Shown here: in pieces, positions 1-5,495 of the stretch
Layout: every line of letters starts with the position of its first letter
Numbering within the stretch: the stretch's first letter is position 1
Assembly (NCBI GenBank): GCA_903832395.1
Contig: CAILBF010000147.1
Location: 1 to 6,410, forward strand
DNA length: 6,410 nucleotides
Origin: an uncultured Actinomycetes bacterium
GTDB taxonomy: Bacteria; Actinomycetota; Actinomycetes; Nanopelagicales; Nanopelagicaceae
Reading direction: 5' to 3'
Notes under the pieces: model-generated
What the model was told of the DNA's origin: nothing
Seen by the model: the letters and a program-made list of their open reading frames with translations, nothing else
The model's database searches: none
Program-made: the position numbers and the translations under genes

Positions 1-990
1 ACCCAGAGTTGCTTTAGCTATTTGAGATATGACAGTCGGAGATCCAGCCGAATAAGGCGTCGAGTAGGTTGAATGCGCAAACCAAGAAACACCAAAGACT
101 AGAGCTCCAAGAATCGCGCTCATAGCAAGCAAAGTCTTTCTGGCGTTGACTCCCTCAGGAACTTTGAAAAGAGATACGCCATCTGAAATTGCTTCTAAGC
201 CGGTGAGGGATGAACCACCATTGGCAAAGGCCCGCAACAAAATGAAAATAGCCGCGAAATTTAATAGGCCTTTAGCTTGGCCAATCTGAACGGCGCCGTG
301 TAAATCTGCTGGATTATATTTAGTGAGCGTTCCAGTAATTGTGCGGTAGATTCCCATGCCAAAGACGACAAGCATTGAGCCCACAAATAGATATGTAGGA
401 AGCGCGAATGCGGCTCCGGCCTCTTTAACTCCACGCAAGTTTCCAAAAGTTAAAATTAAAATGACTGCAACAGTCATGTCTAATTTATAATGCTGTAGCG
501 AGGTAAATGTCGAGATAATCGCATCAATACCCGCCGATGATTGAATTGCGACAGTCACGATGTAATCAAGCATGAGAGCAACGGCGGCAATTTGTGCAAA
601 CAGCGGGCTTAAATTATCGCGCGAGACGACATAGGCACCACCAGATTTAGTATAAATCTGAACTACTTCACGATATGAAAAAGTGACGATTACAAGCACT
701 GCCAAAACAATCATTGTCATCGGCATCAAAATATTAAATGCAGATAAACCGAATGCTGGAAGAAGGGCGATTAATATCTGCTCACTTCCGTATGCAGATG
801 ATGAAATACAGTCAGATGAAAGAATTCCTAAAGCAAATCTCTTACTTAAACGTTGGTGGGAAAGGGAATGCCTATTAAGCGGGTTTCCAAGGAAGGCTTT
901 TTTAAGCTTATAAGAAAAGGGATCCGATAGATGCGCATGCTCTTGGAGCACCATTGGCTCTGGGGCATCATCTCTCCACGACTTAGGCAC
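1..990 (-). CDS. KimA/YdaO-like APC-superfamily transporter, probably potassium uptake (C-terminus beyond left edge)
   Basis: The minus strand is open from GTG at 990 to the window edge, giving 330 N-terminal residues. The GTG has an AAGGAG Shine-Dalgarno (996-1001) 5 nt upstream. About seven hydrophobic segments follow a cytoplasmic lead of about 55 residues. The sequence follows the Bacillus KimA pattern: SSDCISSSAYGSEQ (58-71), YTKSGGAYVVSRDNL (113-127), LDYIVTV (141-147), GNLRGVKEAG (183-192) and GSSLTGLEAIS (259-269). From memory of KimA studies, D60, Y67, D142, Y143, T146, T263 and E266 match residues proposed to bind K+ or H+. A serine of that group is Q150 here. KimA is a proton-coupled K+ importer controlled by c-di-AMP. 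Its C-terminal cytoplasmic region would lie outside the window. The gene is divergent from the aldehyde dehydrogenase across a dyad-rich gap. An amino-acid substrate cannot be excluded, since many actinobacterial relatives are annotated only as APC permeases. Confidence 0.85.
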   Translation of the reverse strand, partial: MPKSWRDDAPEPMVLQEHAHLSDPFSYKLKKAFLGNPLNRHSLSHQRLSKRFALGILSSDCISSSAYGSEQILIALLPAFGLSAFNILMPMTMIVLAVLVIVTFSYREVVQIYTKSGGAYVVSRDNLSPLFAQIAAVALMLDYIVTVAIQSSAGIDAIISTFTSLQHYKLDMTVAVILILTFGNLRGVKEAGAAFALPTYLFVGSMLVVFGMGIYRTITGTLTKYNPADLHGAVQIGQAKGLLNFAAIFILLRAFANGGSSLTGLEAISDGVSLFKVPEGVNARKTLLAMSAILGALVFGVSWFAHSTYSTPYSAGSPTVISQIAKATLG

Positions 991-995
991 TAGTA

Positions 996-1001
996 CTCCT
1001 T
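996..1001 (-). promoter_or_regulatory. Ribosome binding site deciding the GTG start of the KimA-like gene
   Basis: AAGGAG on the minus strand lies 5 nt before the GTG at 990. It is the clearest Shine-Dalgarno in the window. It fixes a GTG start over the internal ATG 12 codons downstream. Confidence 0.75.
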
Positions 1002-1005
1002 AGTT

Positions 1006-1050
1006 AATTGCGATTAACGCAATTCCATTGCAATGGCTCTATCGTAGAGC
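1006..1050. promoter_or_regulatory. Three contiguous perfect dyads in the divergent intergenic region (candidate operators)
   Basis: The 103-bp gap between the divergent genes holds three adjoining perfect inverted repeats. The first is AATTGCG-N5-CGCAATT at 1006-1024. The second is the unspaced 12-bp palindrome CCATTGCAATGG at 1025-1036. The third is GCTCTA-TCG-TAGAGC at 1036-1050, sharing base 1036 with the second. The first two share a TTGC/GCAA core, as tandem sites for one dimeric regulator would. The third contains TATCGT on plus and TACGAT on minus, each a possible -10 hexamer, and could also form an RNA hairpin. The dyads are seen directly. The regulatory role and the bound protein are inferred. 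No regulator gene is in the window. Confidence 0.5.
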
Positions 1051-1081
1051 GCGACGGCTTCGACTTCTTGCAGGCGGAGCG

Positions 1082-1087
1082 TATGCT
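1082..1087 (+). promoter_or_regulatory. Candidate -10 element for leaderless transcription of the aldehyde dehydrogenase
   Basis: TATGCT ends exactly 6 nt before ATG 1094, the spacing expected if transcription starts on the A of the start codon. No Shine-Dalgarno stands at the normal distance: the nearest GGAG (1076-1079) is 14 nt away. No convincing -35 was seen, which is common in leaderless actinobacterial promoters. Confidence 0.4.
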
Positions 1088-1093
1088 TACCCA

Positions 1094-2512
1094 ATGCAAA
1101 CACAGCTATATATAAATGGGCAATGGGTTGATGGCGCGAGCAAGGTAGCCGTCCACGATCCAAGTGATAATTCAGTGATTACCGAAGTTTCACTGGCATC
1201 AGACGTCCAGTGCGAGGCGGCCGTTGCTGCCGCCGATGCCGCCGCAGTGGCTTGGGCTAGTACTGCGCCGCGCTTTAGATCTGAGATTCTTCGTAAAGCC
1301 TTTGAGATTATGACGAGTGAGTTAGAGGCCATTGCTACTTTAATTTCGCGTGAAAATGGAAAGGCAATGCCTGATGCTCGCGGAGAAGCGGCTTATGCCG
1401 CTGAGTTCTTCCGTTGGTTTGCTGAAGAGGCCGTTCGCACACCTGGCGATTTCCGCAAGTCTCCATCGGGAGATAAGCGGATTTTAGTAACGCACCAACC
1501 AATCGGTCTTTCTATTCTTATTACCCCATGGAACTTTCCAGCTGGAATGGCCACGCGCAAAATTGGCCCAGCCGTTGCCGCAGGCTGCACAATGATTTTG
1601 AAGCCCGCTACCGAAACGCCATTAACTGCGATGTATATCGTCGACATCATGGAACGTGCGGGTTTGCCAAAGGGAGTGCTTAATTTAGTGTTGCCAGAAA
1701 AAACTGGACCAGCGATTTCAAAGATGCTGCACGATAAGAGAGTAAAGAATCTTTCATTTACTGGCTCAACTGAAGTTGGTCGTGTCCTTTTGAAAGAGGC
1801 GGCCGATAATGTAATTCGCTGTTCAATGGAGCTTGGCGGAAATGCTCAAGTTATTATTCATGATGATGCCGATCTTGCTGTAACAATTCCGCAGTTACTT
1901 CTCGCTAAAATGCGAAATGGTGGAGCTGCGTGTACGGCAGCAAACCGTATTTATGTTCAACGTCCTATCGCCGACAAATTCATCGCAGAACTTACTAAAT
2001 CAATGTCGGCCTTTGTGATGGGCCGTGGCACCGATGCCACAACCACTTTAGGTGCCAGCGTCTCAATGAAAGAGCGCAATAAGATTGCCGAAATCGTTGA
2101 TGAATCAATTGCCGCAGGTGCAAAAGTTTCGATCGGTGGAGTAACTCCTAATGGGGAGGGTGCTTTTTACCCAGCAACAGTATTAACTGTTGAAAAAGAT
2201 AATCCAATTCTTAACCATGAAATCTTTGGACCGGTTGCGCCAGTCGTAATCTTTGATACCGATGCCGAAGGAATCGCGATGGCCAATGACACTGATTTCG
2301 GTCTGATCAGCTATGTATTCTCATCAAACTTAACCCGCGCACTTCGAACTGCTGAGGCAATGGAATCCGGAATGGTCGCCATTAATAAGGGCGTTATTTC
2401 AGATCCTGCTGCACCATTTGGCGGCGTGAAGCAATCCGGGCTCGGTCGCGAAGGCGGCTTCGATGGAATCCATGAGTTCTTACAAACTAAGTATATTGGC
2501 GTTGAAATCTAA
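1094..2512 (+). CDS. gabD: Succinate-semialdehyde dehydrogenase-type aldehyde dehydrogenase
   Basis: This 472-residue protein is close in length to E. coli GabD (482) and belongs to the NAD(P)-dependent aldehyde dehydrogenase family. That reaction oxidises succinate semialdehyde to succinate, feeding the TCA cycle. Visible landmarks are PWNFP with the oxyanion Asn (N147), cofactor Lys in LKPATETP (K170), the FTGSTEVG Rossmann loop (222-229), general base E246 in MELGGNA, nucleophile C280 in GGAACTAANR, and EIFGP (376-380). R155, R285 and S448 match the GabD residues that hold the substrate carboxylate, and R155 to K170 keeps the GabD spacing. T173 stands where NAD-specific members carry Glu, so NADP use is likely. 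The second Cys of the C-X-C redox switch of some SSADHs is Ala (CTA). ATG 1094 is preferred over an in-frame TTG at 1028, whose extra 22 residues are Arg-rich, unlike the family, and overlap the dyads. No GABA transaminase is visible, so the physiological substrate remains inferred. Confidence 0.88.
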   Translation: MQTQLYINGQWVDGASKVAVHDPSDNSVITEVSLASDVQCEAAVAAADAAAVAWASTAPRFRSEILRKAFEIMTSELEAIATLISRENGKAMPDARGEAAYAAEFFRWFAEEAVRTPGDFRKSPSGDKRILVTHQPIGLSILITPWNFPAGMATRKIGPAVAAGCTMILKPATETPLTAMYIVDIMERAGLPKGVLNLVLPEKTGPAISKMLHDKRVKNLSFTGSTEVGRVLLKEAADNVIRCSMELGGNAQVIIHDDADLAVTIPQLLLAKMRNGGAACTAANRIYVQRPIADKFIAELTKSMSAFVMGRGTDATTTLGASVSMKERNKIAEIVDESIAAGAKVSIGGVTPNGEGAFYPATVLTVEKDNPILNHEIFGPVAPVVIFDTDAEGIAMANDTDFGLISYVFSSNLTRALRTAEAMESGMVAINKGVISDPAAPFGGVKQSGLGREGGFDGIHEFLQTKYIGVEI

Positions 2513-2557
2513 AGGTTTTAAAACATTCGCAGTCTTGTAAGAATTTCGTTACGTTTT

Positions 2558-3058
2558 TTAAGATGCCTTTAGCTTTTTCCTTAGATCTGTGTCGTCGATT
2601 TTCAATTTATTCACTAGGCCAATAATGCGTCCCCTACCATTCGAAAAATATCGCAGGTCAAAGTATGGGTAGGAGAGGATGCAGTAACTTCCTGCTTCTT
2701 GGGGGTTTCGACCCTGAAGAGGGTAGTTCCAAATGACTTCAACCTCGCTCTGAGCAAAGAATTTAATAAGCTTTCTAATTCGGAATCTTGAAATTTCGCT
2801 GAGGTTTACCTCGCGTAGATTTTCTTGAAACTCCGAAGATCCGTTCTTTCGTGCAGCATAGCTGACAACGTTTCCATTTAAAGAATAGACAATTTCACCA
2901 TTGGCGATAGAACGTTTTAAATCTTGCGACTTTATGAGTTCAATAGCGTCAGACTTGTAAAGTTCCATCTTAGTTTCAAAAAGAAATCTATATAAAGCCA
3001 GCCGCTCGCGTTCGTGCAAGTGTTGTCCAAGAGTGAGAAGTTCTTCATAAAAACTCAT
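2558..3058 (-). CDS. Hypothetical protein, 166 residues, family not recognised
   Basis: I do not recognise this protein. It is soluble, with no signal peptide or membrane segment. The N-terminal 45 or so residues are charged and look helical (EELLTLGQHLHERERLALYR). A mixed, possibly beta-rich middle follows, then a basic stretch (RFRIRKLIKF), an aromatic-rich segment (SYCILSYPYFDLRYFSNG) and a Lys-rich end (DLRKKLKAS). ATG 3058 was chosen; an in-frame GTG at 3073 would add five residues, and neither has a good Shine-Dalgarno. CAAAAT at 3065-3070 ends 6 nt before the ATG and could be a weak leaderless -10. The gene is convergent with the aldehyde dehydrogenase (45 bp between stops) and lies 233 bp downstream of the peptidase gene. 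Residues around FFAQSEVEVIW resemble the end of the protein at 4660-4992, a weak hint of relatedness. Regular coding character and length support a real gene. Confidence 0.65.
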   Translation of the reverse strand: MSFYEELLTLGQHLHERERLALYRFLFETKMELYKSDAIELIKSQDLKRSIANGEIVYSLNGNVVSYAARKNGSSEFQENLREVNLSEISRFRIRKLIKFFAQSEVEVIWNYPLQGRNPQEAGSYCILSYPYFDLRYFSNGRGRIIGLVNKLKIDDTDLRKKLKAS

Positions 3059-3291
3059 GACCCTATTTTGCACTAATTCGACATGACTTTTGCAACCTTG
3101 TTGCCACGATTAGGTAAAACCTCTTCAAATTTAGCTGTGAGTGATGTATTTGCTTGGGGCACATCACAGAGAGTACTTATTTTGAGTTTTGCCTCACTTA
3201 ATTTTTGAAATTAAAATTGGTAAGCATCGCCTTGGGTGTGAATAGGGTTAACCTAATCATTGGATGGTGCGGTATATCTCCCAACATCTGA
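3059..3291. other. Non-coding gap with one spaced dyad
   Basis: This 233-bp gap separates the peptidase gene from the 166-residue gene. No convincing reading frame is present. It holds the inverted repeat GTGATGT-N13-ACATCAC (3141-3167) and an AT-rich stretch around 3198-3220. Neither strand shows a clear hairpin plus T-run, so no terminator is called. A promoter for the minus-strand gene at 3058 would be expected here. Confidence 0.4.
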
Positions 3292-4182
3292 TTAAAGCTT
3301 TTTGGAGGTTAGCCACTTCTCGGTTGCCTGCATCCACTCAAGTGGTGCTTCAGCATAAGCCGTATGCGCCGCTCCCTTAATGCAGTAGTACTGCGCTCCC
3401 TTAATGCGATTCTTCATAAATCGCTGCATTGCCGGTGTTGCTTCATCTCTTTCACCATTTATAAGAAAAGTAGGCACCTTAATGCGATGGAGCTCCTTCT
3501 CGACTGACCAATCCTTAAGCGAGCCTCGTACTGTAAATTCAGTAGGTCCCCACATCGCTTCATAAACATGTTTACCAAATTTTCGCTTAGGCGCATTGTC
3601 AACGAGCTGAGGAATTTGTCGAATGTGACGTTTAGCAAACTCAGTATTTGCCGCCAGATATTCCTTGTTGGTGAACTTCCCTAACTTCTCATACTTATAA
3701 ATTGCATTGCGATGTTTTGCTGGTAATTTTGCAACTAATTTACGGGTTTCTTGAATCCACATACGACTAGATGGAAGCGAGTTAGCAATGATTAAACCCT
3801 TTAAGCCTTTAGGTTTCTTGACTGCATAATTCAGCACCAACATCCCACCCCAAGATCCGCCAGCAAGGATGTAACGTTTCTCAATTTTGAGATGTTTTAT
3901 AACTCTTGTTAACTCTTCTTCAAACAGTTCCATTGTCCAAAACTCGGCTGGCTTTGACTTTAGCGATGTCGATTTACCACAACCTATTTGGTCATAAACA
4001 ATTATTGGACGGCCTGTAGCGCTCAACAATTTTGCAATCGTCAGAACGCCGTTGTGTGCACTGCCTGGACCTCCGTGCAATACAACAATAGGAATGCGTC
4101 GAGATTTAAGGTCTCCGATTACGCGAAACCAAGTTCTTCCATGCTTCCACGTAAGGTATCCGCTGCGATCTTTAGTTGCCAT
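3292..4182 (-). CDS. pip: Proline iminopeptidase-type alpha/beta hydrolase (peptidase family S33)
   Basis: The product is a 296-residue cytoplasmic alpha/beta hydrolase without a signal peptide. S33 enzymes remove N-terminal proline or other residues from small peptides, or hydrolyse amino-acid amides. Motifs are in family order: oxyanion-hole HGGPG (36-40), YDQIGCGKS (63-71), nucleophile elbow GGSWGG with Ser110, cap-domain MWGPTEFTVRGSLKDW (210-225), the Asp loop NGERDEATP with D246, and the catalytic His in AAHTAY (H273). Length matches bacterial proline iminopeptidases. ATG 4182 is preferred. An in-frame TTG at 4206 would add eight residues. TATTCT ending 6 nt before the ATG suggests a leaderless transcript. 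The gene follows tRNA-Ser on the same strand, with 33 bp from the tRNA 3' end to the ATG. Exact substrate preference (Pro, other residues or amides) cannot be read from sequence, so the symbol is a family-level label. Confidence 0.85.
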   Translation of the reverse strand: MATKDRSGYLTWKHGRTWFRVIGDLKSRRIPIVVLHGGPGSAHNGVLTIAKLLSATGRPIIVYDQIGCGKSTSLKSKPAEFWTMELFEEELTRVIKHLKIEKRYILAGGSWGGMLVLNYAVKKPKGLKGLIIANSLPSSRMWIQETRKLVAKLPAKHRNAIYKYEKLGKFTNKEYLAANTEFAKRHIRQIPQLVDNAPKRKFGKHVYEAMWGPTEFTVRGSLKDWSVEKELHRIKVPTFLINGERDEATPAMQRFMKNRIKGAQYYCIKGAAHTAYAEAPLEWMQATEKWLTSKKL

Positions 4183-4188
4183 GGGATG

Positions 4189-4194
4189 AGAATA
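4189..4194 (-). promoter_or_regulatory. Candidate -10 element for leaderless transcription of the S33 peptidase gene
   Basis: TATTCT on the minus strand is followed by six bases (CATCCC) and then ATG 4182. The start codon would be the 5' end of the mRNA. No Shine-Dalgarno precedes this ATG at normal spacing. The hexamer lies between the tRNA 3' end and the gene, so it would give the peptidase a promoter independent of the tRNA. Confidence 0.42.
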
Positions 4195-4212
4195 TGCCCG
4201 TGCCAATAGAAA

Positions 4213-4230
4213 GAGCGGAGGATGAGGGAT
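4213..4230 (-). repeat. 18-bp direct repeat, tRNA copy (candidate attachment-site core)
   Basis: GAGCGGAGGATGAGGGAT (plus-strand reading) is identical to 5600-5617, in the same orientation. It spans the last 15 encoded bases of tRNA-Ser (3' acceptor strand, discriminator and part of the T arm) plus three bases of flank. The 3' ends of tRNA genes are classic cores for tyrosine-integrase attachment sites. The identity is seen directly; an attachment role is inferred. Confidence 0.6.
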
Positions 4231-4298
4231 TTGAACCCTCGAGACTTTCGTCTACGCGTGTTCGAGACGCGCGCACTCGGCCACTATGCGAATCCTCC
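4216..4298 (-). tRNA. tRNA-Ser (anticodon CGA, reads UCG)
   Basis: The minus strand folds into a complete class II tRNA. The acceptor GGAGGAT pairs with ATCCTCC. The D stem is GCA/TGC with GG in its loop. The anticodon stem CGCGT/ACGCG carries loop CTCGAAC with anticodon CGA. The long variable arm is AGAC-GAAA-GTCT, and the T arm is GAGGG-TTCAAAT-CCCTC. The long variable arm and discriminator G73 are serine features. CCA is not encoded (the next bases are CTC) and must be added after transcription. The gene begins 29 bp after the stop of the 97-residue gene on the same strand. TATGAT six bases before its 5' end suggests its own promoter. Its 3' end is duplicated at 5600-5617. Confidence 0.96.
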
Positions 4299-4304
4299 TC
4301 AGGA

Positions 4305-4310
4305 ATCATA
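4305..4310 (-). promoter_or_regulatory. Candidate -10 element of tRNA-Ser
   Basis: TATGAT differs from TATAAT at one base. Six bases (TCCTGA) separate it from the first mature tRNA base at 4298. Counting canonically (-12 to -7), transcription would begin on that base, leaving no 5' leader. A TTGACT lies upstream (4333-4338), but its 22-bp spacer is too long for a normal -35. Confidence 0.45.
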
Positions 4311-4327
4311 CGTGCTTATTGGAATTT

Positions 4328-4621
4328 TCAGTAGTCAAGCGCCAGACTTCTGATTAATTCAGTGTCAGTGCATTTTTCTTTGTATCCGAGAGCTAATTGA
4401 AGAAAACCAAAATAACATTTTTGTTCTCCAATTGACTGGTCGAAAGGTACCTTGTAAAAGCCGTCGCTCTCTTCGGGATTTTGAAGTCTTTTTTCGTATT
4501 GCCGCTTATTGTCGTATGCACTTTCGTAAAACCATCGGAAATGTTTTGTTTCGGGATCATATTGGTGACGGCGAATCACATAACGAACTATCGAATCGTC
4601 GTAGGGATCCACTTTAGTCAT
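4328..4621 (-). CDS. Hypothetical protein, 97 residues, third gene of the orphan cluster
   Basis: I do not recognise this protein. It is small, charged and rich in aromatic residues, with no signal peptide or membrane segment. The N-terminal half (RYVIRRHQYDPETKHFRWFY) alternates basic and aromatic residues like beta strands. A charged, probably helical stretch follows (DNKRQYEKRL), and a hydrophobic helix near the end (FGFLQLALGY). ATG 4621 has AAGGG 7 nt upstream, a fair Shine-Dalgarno. The gene starts 38 bp after the stop of the 110-residue gene and ends 29 bp before the tRNA, all on the minus strand, so it is probably the last gene of a three-gene transcript. It lies inside the interval bounded by the two 18-bp repeats, consistent with acquired cargo. 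The function is unknown. Confidence 0.6.
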   Translation of the reverse strand: MTKVDPYDDSIVRYVIRRHQYDPETKHFRWFYESAYDNKRQYEKRLQNPEESDGFYKVPFDQSIGEQKCYFGFLQLALGYKEKCTDTELIRSLALDY

Positions 4622-4659
4622 CCTTGGACCCTTCGATATGTTCGTAAAAACAATGAAAA

Positions 4660-4992
4660 TTAGTGAATCAAACCAGCTTCGCTTTGAGCAAAAAGTTCGA
4701 CTAGAGTCTCGATTTTTTCTTCAAAGGTATCAGGGATCGGAGCCTCAATTGAAAAACTTTGGATGAGTAATGATTGTGGATTTGCGTTGCAAATGTAGCG
4801 ATCTTCTTGAATTAAATAGAATAATTCGTAGTTATCGCTTTTTGAAAAAAAGAATTCAGTAGCCAATAATTTTTGTGCTTGTTCTTCATATCTTGATCGC
4901 TCGTCACGCATAAGGTTAAAGCACCGTGCTATTACCTCTTGTTCGCGCATTTTCTGCTCAGGTGTAAGAAAATCCGGGTCCTCAGAATCCAT
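4660..4992 (-). CDS. Hypothetical protein, 110 residues, second gene of the orphan cluster
   Basis: I do not recognise this acidic soluble protein. The first 45 or so residues (EDPDFLTPEQKMREQEVIARC through RSRYEEQAQKLLA) look like a long charged helix, possibly a coiled coil. A strand-rich middle follows (FFFSKSDNYELFYLIQEDRYIC), then a final amphipathic helix ending FAQSEAGLIH. That ending resembles LIKFFAQSEVEVIW in the protein at 2558-3058. The start is ATG 4992, 14 bp after the stop of the secreted-protein gene, a spacing typical of an operon. The Shine-Dalgarno is weak. TAGCCT ends 6 nt before the ATG and could be an internal leaderless -10, though it matches TATAAT only at the three key bases. 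No signal peptide is present, so this protein and its secreted neighbour would act in different compartments. Confidence 0.6.
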   Translation of the reverse strand: MDSEDPDFLTPEQKMREQEVIARCFNLMRDERSRYEEQAQKLLATEFFFSKSDNYELFYLIQEDRYICNANPQSLLIQSFSIEAPIPDTFEEKIETLVELFAQSEAGLIH

Positions 4993-5006
4993 AGTTGAAG
5001 GCTATC

Positions 5007-5474
5007 TCAAGTTCCGCACATTAAGGGTGGAGTTTCTTTTGAGAGAACATGACGTGCATACTGCCATTTACCATCGATGAGCGCCTTGGAATATGACACT
5101 CCGTAGTAATAAGTAGGAGTTTTATCTTTGCATCTCATGTACGTACTGGAGTTATTCACTTGAGAGCCAGGGTACGTAGTTCCAAGGCTATTGATAGTTT
5201 TCTTCCAAACGAAGTGGTTACCCAATAACCCTTTCTTCCAAATTTCTACAGTAATCGTGACATTTGTTTGTGGAACATTGCATATTGACGAGGCATTAAC
5301 TTTTACGGCCAGTATTCGAAACTTTTCGAAGAGATCCGTAGATATATGGGCGATACCAATTTGAAGCCGACATGGTGGCTTTAGTTCTTTTGTGCCCGAT
5401 TGGCTTCCCAAAGCAGAGTTCATATTTATTAACGAAATGATAATTAGTAGGCCAACAGTTCTTTGAGGTTTCAT
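5007..5474 (-). CDS. Small secreted four-cysteine protein, first gene of the orphan cluster
   Basis: This is a 155-residue protein with a clear Sec signal peptide: basic n-region MKPQR, hydrophobic core VGLLIIISLI, and a probable signal peptidase I site after ALG near residue 23. It is not a lipoprotein, since no lipobox Cys is present. The mature part has four cysteines (PPCRL, SSICN, MRCKD, LMCGT), suggesting two disulfides outside the membrane. Many alternating Val/Ile/Thr and aromatic residues suggest a small beta-sheet domain. I do not recognise the family. ATG 5474 is followed by two operon-like neighbours. Upstream, a 7-bp inverted repeat overlaps the start codon. The start lies 125 bp from the extra 18-bp repeat copy, so the gene falls within the repeat-bounded interval. 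A long alternative frame overlaps it but has no protein-like features. Confidence 0.65.
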   Translation of the reverse strand: MKPQRTVGLLIIISLINMNSALGSQSGTKELKPPCRLQIGIAHISTDLFEKFRILAVKVNASSICNVPQTNVTITVEIWKKGLLGNHFVWKKTINSLGTTYPGSQVNNSSTYMRCKDKTPTYYYGVSYSKALIDGKWQYARHVLSKETPPLMCGT

Positions 5475-5495
5475 GTTCGAAGAGTCGCAACATGA
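5471..5495. promoter_or_regulatory. Inverted repeat over the start codon of the secreted-protein gene
   Basis: TCATGTT-N11-AACATGA has perfect 7-bp arms, and one arm contains the ATG at 5474. A protein bound here could block transcription or translation starting nearby. In RNA the arms could pair and hide the start codon. The dyad is seen directly; any function is inferred. Confidence 0.35.

Noticed and set aside
261..446. Minus-strand reading frame of 61 codons
   Set aside because: It is an alternative frame inside the KimA-like gene.
683..913. Plus-strand reading frame of 76 codons
   Set aside because: It lies antisense within the KimA-like gene, whose minus-strand translation matches a known family throughout.
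1028..1093. TTG start at 1028 extending the aldehyde dehydrogenase by 22 residues
   Set aside because: The extension is Arg-rich, unlike the family, has no Shine-Dalgarno and lies within the dyad region. ATG 1094 gives the normal N-terminus.
991..1093. c-di-AMP (ydaO-type) riboswitch before the KimA-like gene
   Set aside because: The whole gap is 103 bp and I see none of the conserved riboswitch sequence. The structures there are simple DNA-style dyads.
2537..2559. Possible terminator between the convergent genes (GTAA-N8-TTAC followed by GTTTTTT)
   Set aside because: The stem is only 4 bp and AT-rich. The T-run is suggestive, but the hairpin is too weak to call.
4333..4338. TTGACT as the -35 of the tRNA-Ser promoter
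   Set aside because: The spacer to TATGAT is 22 bp, outside the usual 16-18 bp, and the bases lie in the final codons of the 97-residue gene.
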